NCBI GenBank assembly: GCA_963966185.1
Contig: CAWZYM010000354.1
Coordinates: 125,001 to 189,000 of the forward strand
Length of the DNA stretch: 64,000 nucleotides
DNA from: Rhabditoides inermis
Lineage: Eukaryota; Nematoda; Chromadorea; Rhabditida; Rhabditidae
Reading direction: 5' to 3'
Below, piece after piece: positions 1 to 14,889 of this stretch (position 1 is the stretch's first letter; each line of letters begins with the position of its first letter). Below the pieces are notes generated by a model. It was not told the DNA's origin. It worked only from the letters and a program-made list of their open reading frames with translations, and made no database searches. The position numbers and the translations under genes were made by a program.

Positions 1-99
1 CATTCTCTCTCTCTTTCTCTCCCTGTCTCTCTCTATATCTCCCTTCCCTTTTTTATCTAACTCTTTCTTTTTTCCCTCTTCCTCAGTAAAACTTTTGCT
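1..99. repeat. Pyrimidine-rich low-complexity tract
   Basis: Almost pure C/T with interrupted CT dinucleotides, ending in CTCTTCCTCAG. It resembles the CT/GA microsatellites that close each cycle of the satellite domain to the right, so it is probably the edge of another cycle cut by the window start. Confidence 0.8.
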
Positions 100-1337
100 T
101 GGACATGGAGCTTCCGCTGCCGGACAGCGAGATTTTGATGTTTTTTTAACCGGATACTGAAAGCAAAATTGAGGACGTGGACTACAGCCGAGGACGTAAA
201 CTCAACTATCTGCAAAGTTTCATACAAATTGGTTTAGTATGAATCAAGTCATGAACGCGGAACTAATCAAAATCGCAAAAGAAATGCGAGAGCGCGCGCA
301 TCTTTTGATAATTGGACAATATGTTCCTCACACCGTAACCAATAACGCTGAATTTTGCAGGTACGCTCTTTTTGTTGAAACTATTTGTTGAACGTATTTA
401 CGGAAAATGAAGCGAAAATGTTTCTTAGATGAGACACGTTCGCTGCGATCAGCAACAAAATCGATTACTTTCGTAGATTTTCTTCGAAATATAGGCAATG
501 AGTGTAATTGGAGAGTAATCACGAAGTGGACTGCGTCCTGAAGTAATATGTAAACTTTCTGAAAAACATCACGCAAATCGGTCAAGTAAAAACGGAGATA
601 TGCCCGCGATCACACAAGAAAAGGTGCAAAAGTGTCTATTTTTGGTGGTTTTCGACCATAAATAGAGGTAATGAAAGCAAAATTGAGAACTGTCACAAAG
701 TGTACTGCATCAGAAGACGTAAACTCAACTATCTTATGAGTTTCATGCAAACTGGTTCTGTATGAATCGAGTTATGACCGCGGAAATACTAAAAATCGCA
801 AAAGTGAGGCGAGAGCGCGCGCGCGGCTCTTGCTAATTTGGCTATATTTGCCTTACAACGTAACCAATGCTGATGAAACTTGCAGGTTAGTGACAGAAAT
901 ATTTGTTGAAAGTAATTACAGAACAAGAAGCGAAACTGTTTCTTAGGTGAGAAGCTTTTGCAGCGGACAGCACCAAAATCGGCGAATTTTGAGGTTTTTC
1001 TACCAAATATAGGCAATGAGTGTATTTGGAGAGTAATCACGAAGTGGACTGCATCCTGGAGTAATATGTAAACTTTCTGCAAAGTTTGACGCGAATCGGT
1101 TCAGTAGAAACGGAGTTATGCCCGCGGACACACAAGAAAAAGTGCAAAAGTGACCATTTTTGGTGGTTTTTTTACCAAATATGGACGTAGAGGAGGAGTT
1201 GAGAGGTGCCTGAATTTTGTTGTCGTCTGGTGCAGGTGACACAACTTTCTACAAAGTTTCATAGGAATCGGTTAAGTTTGAAGCTAGTTATGACCTTCCA
1301 ATGACGGACACCATAGGACATTTTAGTAGAAAAGGAG
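100..1337. repeat. Family L: tandem repeat of about 520 bp
   Basis: At least two diverged tandem copies. GTAACCAAT followed by TTGCAGG recurs at 335 and 860, and ATAGGCAATGAGTGTA at 491 and 1009, giving a 518-525 bp period. Inside each copy a motif of about 45 bp (AAAGTTTCAT, then AATCGGTT, then GAGTTATG and usually CCGCGG) recurs near 209, 556, 735, 1075 and 1246. The last 60 bp (GACGGACACCATAGG, then CATTTT) match the end of module M, although the rest is unrelated to M. Short minus-strand frames of 80-97 codons cross it but break between copies, so I do not call genes. Confidence 0.75.
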
Positions 1338-1338
1338 A

Positions 1339-1359
1339 CTAGCGCGCTTCGCGCGCTAG
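1339..1359. repeat. GC hairpin (perfect palindrome) ending family L
   Basis: Arms CTAGCGCGC and GCGCGCTAG around a TTC loop. The same hairpin recurs at 8024, 15740, 23449, 26992 and 32681, always just before the P spacer. It probably marks the terminus of a mobile or formerly mobile unit. Confidence 0.9.
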
Positions 1360-1619
1360 AAATATAGGTATAAAATAGAGGAGAAAATTATCTATCGATT
1401 GATATATAGATTGACTTGATATGTGCTCTGGAAGTGCTATTAGGAGCTGTGCTAGAAGTGCTGTTGTCAGTCTTTCAATAGATGACTGATCTTTATTTAT
1501 TTCCTTATTTTTTTATTTTTCAGTAGTTTCAAGTATTTAGAAAGTGTCACAATCTATCAGTATCTGGTTGATAGTATCTGCTTGACTGCTTATCTACAGA
1601 TGTTATATTTACTATGCTC
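1360..1619. repeat. P spacer, copy 0
   Basis: Begins AAATATAGGTATAAAATAGA, contains ATCTATCGATTGATATATAG and GTGCTCTGGAAGTGCTATTA, and ends with a T-rich stretch and GCTCATAGAAGGCG leading into satellite S1. It recurs after every hairpin in the domain. No open frame is convincing. Confidence 0.85.
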
Positions 1620-3334
1620 ATAGAAGGCGATCCGGGCACTCTCCGCGCGCCTCCACGGTCAAAGTATATCAGTAGATCAGTAATTATAACAAAACATTGA
1701 TCACTGATACTGATATGCATTTTCTCCGACTTTATGATCTTTTACTCTTTCGTTTGCACATAGAGGGCGCTCCGGCACGCTTCGCGCGCCTCCGCGGTCA
1801 AAGTCTATCAGTATATCAGTAACAATAAGAATATATTGATCACTGCTACTGATATGCATTTTCTCCGACTCTCTGATCGTTCACTTTCTCGTTTGCACAT
1901 AGAAAGCGCTCCAGCACGCTTCGCGCGCCTCCGCGGTCAAAGTCTATCAGTAGATCAGTAATAATAAGAATATATTGATCACTGCTACTGATATGCATTT
2001 TATCCGACTCTCTGATCGTTCACTTTCTCGTATGCACATAGAAAGCGCTCCGGCACGCTTCGCGCGCCTACGCGGTCAGTCAAAGTCTATCAGTAGATCA
2101 GTAAAAATAGGAATATATCGATCACTGCTACTGATATGCATTTTTTTCGACTCTCTGATCGTTCACTTTCTCGTATGCACATAGAAAGCGCTCCGGCACG
2201 CTTCGCGCGCCTCCGCGGTCAGAGTATATCAGTAGATCAGTAAAAATAAGATGATAAGATGATATTGATCACTGCTACTGATATGCATTTTATCCGACTC
2301 TCTGATCGTTCACTTTCTCGTATGCAAATAGAAAGCGCTCCGGCACGCTTCGCGCGCCTTCGCGGTCAAAGTATATCAGTAGATCAGTAAAAATAAGAAT
2401 ATATTGATCACTGCTACTGATATGCATTTTCTCCGACTCTCTGATCGTTCACTTTCTCGTATGCACATAGAAAGCGCTCCGGCACGCTCCGCGCGCCTAC
2501 GCGGTCAAAGTATATCAGTAGATCAGTAATAACAAGAATATTTTGATCACTGCTACTGATATGCATTTTCTCCGACTCTCTGATCGTTCACTTTCTCGTA
2601 TGCACATAGAAAGCGCTCCGGCACGCTCCGCGCGCCTACGCGGTCAAAGTATATCAGTAGATCAGTAATAACAAGAATATTTTGATCACTGCTACTGATA
2701 TGCATTTTCTCCGACTCTCTGATCGTTCAGTTTCTCGTATGCACATAGAAAGCGCTCCGGCACGCTCCGCGCGCCTACGCGGTCAAAGTGTATCAGTAGA
2801 TCAGTAAAAATAAAAATATATTGATCACTGATACTGATATGCATTTTCTCCGACTCTCTGATCGTTCACTTTCTCGTATGCACATAGAAGGCGCTCCGGC
2901 ACGCTTCGCGCGCCTCCGCGGTCAAAGCCGATCAGTAGATCAGTAATTATAATAATACATTGATGCATTGATCACTGATACTGATATTCATTTTCTCCGA
3001 CTCTCTGATTTTTTTACTCTTTCGTATGCACATAGAAGGCGCTCCGGCACGCTTCGCGCGCCTTCGCGGTCAAAGCCGATCAGTAGATCAGTAATTATAA
3101 TAAAACATTGGTCACTGATACTGATATTCATTTTCTCCGACTCTCTGATTTTTTTACTCTTTCGTATGCACATAGAAGGCGCTCCGGCACGCTTCGCGCG
3201 CCTCCGCGGTCAAAGCCGATCAGTAGATCAGTAATTATAATAAAACATTGGTCACTGATACTGATATACATTTTCTCCGACTCTCTGATCTTTCACTTTC
3301 TCGTATGCACATAGAAGGCGCTTCGGCACGCTTC
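1620..3334. repeat. Satellite S1 array, about 12 copies of a 139-bp unit
   Basis: Starts of GCGCTCC at 1767, 1906 and 2045 give a 139-bp period. One later unit is 143 bp because GTCA is inserted. Each unit has a GC-rich core (GCGCTCCGGCACGCTTCGCG, CGCCTCCGCGGTCAAAG), then ATCAGTAGATCAGTAATAAT, an AT-rich half with TTGATCACTG and TGATATGCATTTTCTCCGAC, and a tail TCGTATGCACATAGAAAG. Frames of 60-90 codons here are translations of the repeat and are not genes. Confidence 0.95.
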
Positions 3335-6300
3335 GCCTCTATCAGTAGCTGGTTGACAATGATTAGTTATCACGGATCTAATATTATAAAATCTCTACTC
3401 TCGCCTTTGATCACAGACAGCCGCTCCGCGCGCCTCAGTGGTCAAACTCTATCAGTAGCTGGTTGACAATTATTAGTTCTCACAGATCTAATATTATAAA
3501 ATATCTACTCTCGCCTACGATCATAGACAGCAGCTCCGCGCGCCTCCGCGGTCAAATTCTATCAGTAGCTGGTTGACAATGATTAGTTATCACGGATCTA
3601 ATATTATAAAATCTCTACTCTCGCCTTTGATCACAGACAGCCGCTCCGCGCGCCTCAGTGGTCAAACTCTATCAGTAGCTGGTTGACAATTATTAGTTAT
3701 CACGGATCTGATATTATAAAATATCAACTCTCGCCTTTGATCACAGACAGCCGCTCCGCGCGCCTCAGCGGTCAAATTCTCTCAGTAGCTGGTTGACAAT
3801 TGTTAGTTATCACGGATCTAATATTATAAAATCTCTACTCTCGCCTACGATCATAGACAGCCGCTCCGCGCGCCTCCGCGGTCAAATCCTATCAGTAGCT
3901 GGTTGACAATGATTAGTTCTCACAGATCTAATATTATAAAATATCTACTCTCGCCTACGATCATAGACAGCCGCTCCGCGCGCCTCAGCGGTCAATTTCT
4001 ATCAGTAGCTGGTTGACAATGATTAGTTATCACGGATCTAATATTATAAAATCTCTACTCTCGCCTTTGATCACAGACAGCCGCTCCGCGCGCCTCAGCG
4101 GTCAATTTCTATCAGTAGCTGGTTGACAATGATTAGTTATCACGGATCTAATATTCTAAAATCTCTACTCTCGCCTTTGATCACAAACAGCCGCTCCGCG
4201 TGCCTCAGCGGTCAACTTCTATCAGTAGCTGGTTGACAATGATTAGTTATCACGGATCTAATATTATAAAATCTCTACTCTCGCCTTTGATCACAGACAG
4301 CCGCTCCGCGCGCCTCAGCGGTCAAACTCTATCAGTAGCTGGTTGACAATTATTAGTTATCGCGGATCTGATATTATAAAATATCTACTCTCGCCTTTGA
4401 TCACAGACAGCCGCTCCGCGCGCCTCAGCGGTCAATTTCTATCAGTAGCTGGTTGACAATGATTGGTTATCACGGATCTAATATTATAAAATCTCTACTC
4501 TCGCCTTTGATCACAGACAGCCGCTCCGCGCGCCTCAGCGGTCAATTTCTATCAGTAGCTGGTTGACAATGATTAGTTATCACGGATCTAATATTATAAA
4601 ATCTCTACTCTCGCCTTTGATCACAGACAGCCGCTCCGCGCGCCTGAGCGGTCAATTTCTATCAGTAGCTGGTTGACAATGATTAGTTATCACGGATCTA
4701 GAATTCTAAAATCTCTACTCTCGCCTTTGATCACAAACAGCCGCTCCGCGTGCCTCAGCGGTCAACTTCTATCAGTAGCTGGTTGACAATGATTAGTTAT
4801 CACGGATCTAATATTATAAAATCTCTACTCTCGCCTTTGATCACAGACAGCCGCTCCGCGCACCTCAGCGGTCAACTTCTATCAGTAGCTGGTTGGCAAT
4901 GATTATTTATCACGGATCTAATATTCTAAAATCTCTACTCTCGCCTTTGATCACAGACAGCCCCTCCGCGCGCCTCAGCGGTCAATTTCTATCAGTAGCT
5001 GGTTGACAATGATTAGTTATCACGGATCTAATATTCTAAAATCTCTACTCTCGCCTTTGATCGCAGACAGCCCCTCCGCGCGCCTCAGCGGTCAATTTCT
5101 ATCAGTAGCTGGTTGACAATGATTAGTTATCACGGATCTAATATTCTAAAATCTCTACTCTCGCCTTTGATCACAGACATCCCCTCCGCGCGCCTCAGCG
5201 GTCAATTTCTATCAGTAGCTGGTTGACAATGATTAATTATCACGGATCTAATATTATAAAATCTCTACTCTCGCCTTTGATCACAAACAGCCGCTCCGCG
5301 TGCCTCATCAGTCAATTTCTATCAGTAGCTGGTTGACAATGATTAGTTATCACGGATCTAATATTATAAAATCTCTACTCTCGCCTTTGATCGCAGACAG
5401 CCCCTCCGCGCGCCTCAGCGGTCAATTTCTATCAGTAGCTGGTTGACAATGATTAGTTATCACGGATCTAATATTCTAAAATCTCTACTCTCGCCTTTGA
5501 TCACAGACAGCCCCTCCGCGCGCCTCAGCGGTCAATTTCTATCAGTAGCTGGTTGACAATGATTAATTATCACGGATCTAATATTATAAAATCTCTACTC
5601 TCGCCTTTGATCACAAACAGCCGCTCCGCGTGCCTCATCAGTCAATTTCTATCAGTAGCTGGTTGACAATTATTAGTTATCACGGATATAATAATATATA
5701 AAATATCTACTCTCGCCTTTGATCACAAACAGCCGCTCCGCGTGCCTCATCAGTCAATTTCTATCAGTAGCTGGTTGACAATGATTAGTTATCACGGATC
5801 TAATATTATAAAATCTCTACTCTCGCCTTTGATCGCAGACAGCCCCTCCGCGCGCCTCAGCGGTCAATTTCTATCAGTAGCTGGTTGACAATGATTAGTT
5901 ATCACGGATCTAATATTCTAAAATCTCTACTCTCGCCTTTGATCACAGACAGCCCCTCCGCGCGCCTCAGCGGTCAATTTCTATCAGTAGCTGGTTGACA
6001 ATGATTAATTATCACGGATCTAATATTATAAAATCTCTACTCTCGCCTTTGATCACAAACAGCCGCTCCGCGTGCCTCATCAGTCAATTTCTATCAGTAG
6101 CTGGTTGACAATTATTAGTTATCACGGATATAATAATATATAAAATATCTACTCTCGCCTATGATCATAGATAGCCGCTCCGCGCGCCTCAGCGGTCAAA
6201 TTCTATCAGTAGCTGGTTGACAATGATTAGTTATCACGGATCTAATATTATAAAATCTCTACTCTCGCCTTTGATCACAGACAGCCCCTCCGCGCGCCTC

Positions 6301-6649
6301 AGCGGTCAATTTCTATCAGTAGCTGGTTGACAATGATTAATTATCACGGATCTAATATTATAAAATCTCTACTCTCGCCTTTGATCACAAACAGCCGCTC
6401 CGCGTGCCTCAGCAGTCAATTTCTATCAGTAGCTGGTTGACAATGATTAGTTATCACGGATCTAATATTATAAAATCTCTACTCTCGCCTTTGATCACAG
6501 ACAGCCGCTCCGCGCGCTTCAGCGGTCAAATTCTCTCAGTAGCTGGTTGACAATTATTAGTTATCACGGATATAATAATATATAAAATATCTACTCTCGC
6601 CTATGATCATAGATAGCCGCTCCGCGCGCCTCCGCGGTCAAATTCTATC
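3335..6649. repeat. Satellite S2 array, about 30 copies of a 110-bp unit
   Basis: GTCAAATTCT at 3551 and GTCAAACTCT at 3661 give an exact 110-bp period. The unit shares its GC core (GCTCCGCGCGCCTC, CGGTCAAA, CTATCAGTAG) with S1. It then continues with CTGGTTGACAATGATTAG, TTATCACGGATCTAAT and ATTATAAAATCTCTACTCTC. From about 5070 to 6410 a three-unit (330-bp) higher-order pattern is visible: two units starting CCCCTCCGCG, then one with CCGCTCCGCG and TGCCTCATCA. Confidence 0.95.
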
Positions 6650-6993
6650 AGTAGATCAGTAATAATAAGAATAAATTGATTACTGCTACTGATATGCATT
6701 TTCTTCGACTCTCTGATCGTTCATTCTCGTATGCACATAGTAAGCGCTCCGGCACGCTTCGCGCGCCTCCGCGGTCAAAGTCTATCAGTAGATCAGTAAT
6801 TATAATAATATATTGAACACTGATACTGATATGCATTCTTTCCTACTCTCTGATCTTTCACTCTCTCATATGGACATAGAGGGCGCTCCGGCACACTCCG
6901 CAGTAAAGCCTATCAGAAGCTGGTTGACAATTTTTATTTATTAAAGATACAAATATTATTTATAGTTATCACTGGTAATTTATTATAAAATCA
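6650..6993. repeat. Short S1 stretch and S2-like exit segment
   Basis: Two S1 units are followed by a diverged S2-like segment (CTGGTTGACAATTTTTATTT, GATACAAATATTATTTATAG, TTATCACTGG). This segment precedes the GA tract in nearly every cycle and is a fixed joint of the composite repeat. Confidence 0.85.
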
Positions 6994-7122
6994 ATAGAGA
7001 GAGAGAGATACGAAAGAGGGAGCGAGAGAGAGAGAGAGAAAGACGAAAGAGAGAGAGAGATATAGAGAGAGATATATATAGAGAGAGCAAGAGAGGGAGA
7101 GAGGGAGGGAAAGAGAGAAAGA
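6994..7122. repeat. GA microsatellite
   Basis: (GA)n interrupted by GACGAAAG, TATATA and GGGAG. It closes cycle 0. Confidence 0.95.
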
Positions 7123-7125
7123 GAG

Positions 7126-8023
7126 ATGAGAAAAGGAATTGGATGAAAAAGGAGGTTACATAGTATTTTGCCTCGCCTCACTTCCCTGATTGAATATAGA
7201 ATGACGTGAGTGCATATAGTAATGTTTTATTGTATGTGCTCAGAAAACAAAATTTGCACAGTTTGTTGGAGTGTGGTGAGCTGTTTCGTAGTGCTTGGTG
7301 ATGTTCTCGCTCTTTTGCACAACTGACTGTCTTTTTCTCTGACATCAGACAGACTGGCAGCTGGCGCACTCTCACCTCGCCACACTCTCTCGTCGCGGGG
7401 CAATAAAACGACGTCGATTAGAGGAATTTAATTGATAGCGGGCGTAAGAGGTCACAAAAAGATGCAAATTTTGGTAGAAGTGTAGTGGCCACCTATTTGC
7501 ATGTTGTAGTAAAGGGAGATCTGACACGGTTGCCTAGTTTTCTTGAACAGCCCGCGACAACTGTTTGGTGTCGCCTCGCCTCGATTAAATCACTTCGTGA
7601 AAAGAAACCAGGAGGAGTTATAAAAAGATTACGGGCCAATTTGTAGGTGAGGGAGTGTAGAGGAGTGACGTCGAAACCGTTTTTCGATAGCTGAAGTCTG
7701 CGATTCGCAGTACTCGTTCTTGTAAGGCCTATTCGATGCAACCGTTCAACGACCTAACCGTCTCTTCATCTGACACACTATTTCGCTGTTTTTTCTGTCT
7801 GACTCTCTCTGATTACGCGCTGTTTCGTCAAATTTTCTTTAAGGCTTATAACTCCGCGGATATGAGAGATAAAGGGCTGATAATTGGAATCCTGCATCTC
7901 GGGACCGAGACCATCGGATCGATGTCACGTTTGGCTAGATAGGAGTAGTGGGTGGCGCGGTAGAGCGATGGACGGACGGACAAAAAGTGCGGAAACCATA
8001 GGGCATTTTGCACTTACACCCGA
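7126..8023. repeat. Module M, copy 1
   Basis: A unit of about 0.9 kb with seven copies in the window. Landmarks are GCCTCGCCTCACTTC, GGAGTGTGGTGAGCTGTTTC, CAGACAGACTGGCAGCTGGC, GTCGCGGGGCAATAAA, GTGGCCACCTATTTGCATG, TTCGCAGTACTCGTTCTTGT, CTCCGCGGATATGAGAGATA and CATAGGGCATTTTGCAC. A minus-strand frame of 82 codons (7493-7741) is open in all seven copies. It has no recognisable domain, and I do not claim it is expressed. Copies are collinear and of one orientation. Confidence 0.85.
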
Positions 8024-8044
8024 CTAGCGCGCTTCGCGCGCTAG
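8024..8044. repeat. GC hairpin ending module M copy 1
   Basis: Identical to the hairpin at 1339: 9-base arms around TTC. Confidence 0.9.
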
Positions 8045-8382
8045 AAATATAGGTAGAAAATAGAGGAGAAAATTATCTATCGATTAATATATAGATTGAC
8101 TTGATATGTGCTCTGGTAGTGCTATTAGGAGCTGTGCTAGAAGTGCTGTTGTCAGAGCCTTCTAAAGAGTGATCTTTATTGTATTTCCTTAATTTTGAAT
8201 TACAGTATTATCAAATGTTTGAACAGTGTCAATGTCTAACAGTAGCTAGTTGATTTTTTTTCGATTCTCGACTGATGTTATCTTACCTAGGCTCAGAGAA
8301 GGCGCTCCGAGATGCAGCCGAAGACTATCGGTATATGAGTGATAACTACGTCATAACTAAACTACACTTTCTGTTTCTCCGC
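8045..8382. repeat. P spacer, copy 1, with diverged S1 start
   Basis: Same start as copy 0 (AAATATAGGTAGAAAATAGA), with a divergent second half (GAGCCTTCTAAAGAGTGATC). A run through GCTCAGAGAAGGCGCTCCGAG leads to the CT tract. Confidence 0.8.
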
Positions 8383-11125
<2,743 letters not shown>

Positions 11126-12779
11126 ATATTAAAAAAATATCTACTCTCGCCTTTGATCACAGACAGCCGCTCCGCGCGCCTCAGCGGTCAAGTTCTATCA
11201 GTAGCTGGTTGACAATGATTAGTTATCACGGATCTAATATTATAAAATATCTACTCTCGACTTTGATCACAGACAGCCGCTCCGCGCGCCTCAGCGGTCA
11301 AGTTCTATCAGAGCTGGTTGACAATGATTAGTTATCACGGATCTAATATTATAAAGTATCTACTCTCGACTTTGATCACAGACAGCCGCTCCGCGCGCCT
11401 CAGCGGTCAAGTTCTATCAGTAGCTGGTTGACAATGATTAGTTATCACGGATCTAATATTATAAAATTTCTACTCTCGCCTTTGATCACAGACAGCGGAC
11501 AGCCGCTCCGCGCGTTTCAGCGGTCAAGTTCTATCAGTAGCTGGTTGACAATGAATAGTTATCACGGATCTAATATTATAAAATCTCTACTCTCGCCTTT
11601 GATCACAGACAGCCGCTTCGCGCGCCTCAGCGGTCAAATTCTATCAGTAGCTGGTTGACAATGATTAGTTATCACGGATCCAATATTATAAAGTCTCTAC
11701 TCTCGCCTTTGATCACAGACAGCCGCTCCGCGCGTTTCAGCGGTCAAGTTCTATCAGTAGCTGGTTGACAATGATTAGTTATCACGGATCTAATATTATA
11801 AAATCTCTACTCTCGCCTTTGATAAAATCTCTACTCTCGCCACAGACAGCCGCTTCGCGCGCCTCAGCGGTCAAATTCTATCAGTAGCTGGTTGACAATG
11901 ATTAGTTATCACGGATCCAATATTATAAAATCTCTACTCTCGCCTTTGATCACAGACAGCCGTTCCGCGCGTTTCAGCGGTCAAGTTCTATCAGTAGCTG
12001 GTTGACAATGAATAGTTATCACGGATCTAATATTATAAAATCTCTACTCTCGCCTTTGATCACAGACAGCCGCTTCGCGCGCCTCAGCGGTCAAATTCTA
12101 TCAGTAGCTGGTTGACAATGATTAGTTATCACGGATCCAATATTATAAAGTCTCTACTCTCGCCTTTGATCACAGACAGCCGCTCCGCGCGTTTCAGCGG
12201 TCAAGTTCTATCAGTAGCTGGTTGACAATGATTAGTTATCACGGATCTAATATTATAAAATCTCTACTCTCGCCTTTGATAAAATCTCTACTCTCGCCAC
12301 AGACAGCCGCTTCGCGCGCCTCAGCGGTCAAATTCTATCAGTAGCTGGTTGACAATGATTAGTTATCACGGATCCAATATTATAAAATCTCTACTCTCGC
12401 CTTTGATCACAGACAGCCGTTCCGCGCGCCTCAGCGGTCAAATTCTATCAGTAGCTGGTTGACAATGATTAGTTATCACGGATCTAATATTATAAAATCT
12501 CTACTCTCGCCTTTGATCACAGACAGCCGCTTCGCGCGCCTCAGCGGTCAAATTCTATCAGTAGCTGGTTGACAATGATTAGTTATCACGGATCCAATAT
12601 TATAAAATCTCTACTCTCGCCTTTGATCACAGACAGCCGTTCCGCGCGCCTCAGCGGTCAAATTCTATCAGTAGCTGGTTGACAATTATTAGTTATCACG
12701 GATCTAATATTATAAAATATCTACTCTCGCCTACGATCATAGACAGCCGCTCCGCGCGCCTCCGCGGTCAAATTCTATC
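11126..12779. repeat. S2 array, about 15 copies
   Basis: 110-bp units with a higher-order pattern. Two unit types alternate, one with CACGGATCTAAT and one with CACGGATCCAAT. A marker insertion (TTTGATAAAATCTCTACTC) is repeated at about 11820 and 12280, showing an internal duplication of about 460 bp. Confidence 0.9.
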
Positions 12780-12996
12780 AGTAGATCAGTAATTATAATA
12801 ATATATGATACTGATATACATTGATACTGATATGCATTCTTTCCTACTCTCTGATCTTTCACTCTCTCGTATGCACATAGAGGGCGCTCCGGCACACTCC
12901 GCGGTAAAGCCTATCAGAAACTGGTTGACAATTTTTATTTATTAGAGATACAAATATAATTTATAGTTATCACTGGTCTTTTATTATAAAGTCAAT

Positions 12997-13035
<39 letters not shown>

Positions 13036-13069
13036 GACGAAAGAGAGAGCGAGAGAGAGAAAGACGAAA

Positions 13070-13100
<31 letters not shown>
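12780..13100. repeat. S1 unit, S2-like exit segment and GA microsatellite
   Basis: A single S1 unit with ATACTGATATACATTGATAC duplicated, then CTGGTTGACAATTTTTATTT, then (GA)n from about 12991. Confidence 0.85.
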
Positions 13101-13101
<1 letters not shown>

Positions 13102-13290
13102 TTGACTTGATATGTGCTCTGGAAGTGCTATTAGGAGCTGTGCTAGAAGTGCTGTTGTCAGTCTTACAGTAGATGACTTATCTTTATTTATTTCCTCATT
13201 TTTTCATTTTCAGTAATTTTGAATAATTAGAAAGTGTCACAGTCTATCTGGTTGATAGTATCTGGTTGACTGCTTTTCTACAGATGTATT
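13101..13290. repeat. P spacer, extra copy lacking module M and hairpin
   Basis: ATTGACTTGATATGTGCTCT, then the full P body, fused directly to a GA tract. This makes cycle 1 a double cycle with the M module missing from its second half. Confidence 0.8.
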
Positions 13291-13896
13291 TACCTTGCTC
13301 ATAGAAGGCGGTCCGGCACGCTCCGCTGTCAGAGCCTATCAGTAGATCAGTAACAAAAAAATCACAATATAATGATCACTGATACTGATATGCTTTTTTT
13401 CGACTCTCTGATCTCTCACTTTCTCGTATGCACATAGAAAGCGCTCCGGCACGCTTCGGGCGCCTCCGCGGTCAAAGTCTATCAGTAGATCAGTAATAAT
13501 AAGAATATATTGATCAATGTTACTGATATGCATTCTCTCCGACTCTCTGATATTTCACTCTCTCGGATGCACATAGGAGGCGCTCCGGCACGCTTCGCGC
13601 GCCTCCGCGGTCAAAGTCTATCCGTAGATCAGTAATAATAAGAATATTTATTGATCACTGCTATTGATATGCATTTTCTCCGACTCTCTGATCGTTCACT
13701 TTCTCGTATGCACATAGAAAGCGCTCCGGCACGCTCCGCGCGCCTCCGCGCTTGAATTATATCAGTAGATCAGTAATAATAATAATATTCTGATCACTGC
13801 TACTGAAATGAGTTTTCTCCGACTCTCTGATCTTTTACTCTCTCGAATGCACATAGAGTGCGCTTTGGCACACACCGCGGTGAAATATTATAAAAT

Positions 13897-13941
<45 letters not shown>

Positions 13942-14033
13942 ACAGCTGGTTGACAATTATTATTTACAATTACTACTTATTATAGATACAAGTATAAATA
14001 AGAGTGATCACTGGTCTAATATTATAAAATATA

Positions 14034-14095
<62 letters not shown>

Positions 14096-14692
14096 ATGAG
14101 CAGCTGGTTGACAATTATTATTTACAATTACTCATTCATATAAACCGCTCCGGCACGCTCCGCCCACCTTCGCGTAAAAGTCTATCAGTAGATAAATAAT
14201 ATTTTTTTTCATTGTTGCTCTACGATTTATCCATCTTTCTGATCTTTCACTCTTTCTCATGCGCATAGAAGGCGCTCCGGCACGCTGCCGCGCACCTCCG
14301 CGTAAAAGTCTATCAGTAGACACGCTCCGCGCGGTTACGCATAGCAAAGTCTATGGGTAGATTATTAATAGTAAGAATATATTTATCACTGCTACTGATA
14401 TGCATTTTCTCCGACTCTCTGATCTTTCACTTTCTCGTATGCACATAGAAAGCGCTCCGGCACGCTCCGCGTGGTCAAATTCTATCAGTAGCTGGTTGAC
14501 AATGATTAGTTATCACGGATGTAATATTATAAATTATCTACTCTCGCCTATGATCATAGATAGCCGCTCCGCGCGGCTCCGCGGTCAAATCCTATCAGTA
14601 GCTGGTTGACAATTATTATTTATTTTAGATCCAAGTAGACTTTATAGTTATCACTGATCTAATGTTATAATATATGTATAAGAAAGAGAGAT

Positions 14693-14735
<43 letters not shown>

Positions 14736-14889
14736 CGGCTGGATGACAAGTTCTATTTAATATATATTCAAGTAGACTTTATAGTTATCACTGATCTATG
14801 ATAATATAAGAGAGAGATAAATTATAAGAGAGAGAGAGAGAGAGAGAGAGAGACGAAAAAGAGAGGGATGAGAAAAGGAGCTGGTACTA
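13291..14889. repeat. S1 units, GA tracts and degenerate S1/S2 units
   Basis: S1 units occupy 13291-13890. Two GA tracts follow (13899-13938 and 14032-14092), each next to CAGCTGGTTGACAATTATTA. Diverged S1 units (14131-14475), one and a half S2 units (14475-14620) and two more GA tracts (14692-14730, 14820-14852) complete the stretch. No gene. Confidence 0.85.

Noticed and set aside
1975..3466. Small frames sharing FSDSLI and MHIEGAPARFARL pieces
   Set aside because: They are the same S1 satellite read in successive units. Frames shift with small indels between units and there is no start or splice context.
3335..6649. CRISPR-like regular repeats
   Set aside because: Repeat plus 'spacer' are both conserved in every unit, the period is 110 bp, and the context is eukaryotic. 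It is a satellite.
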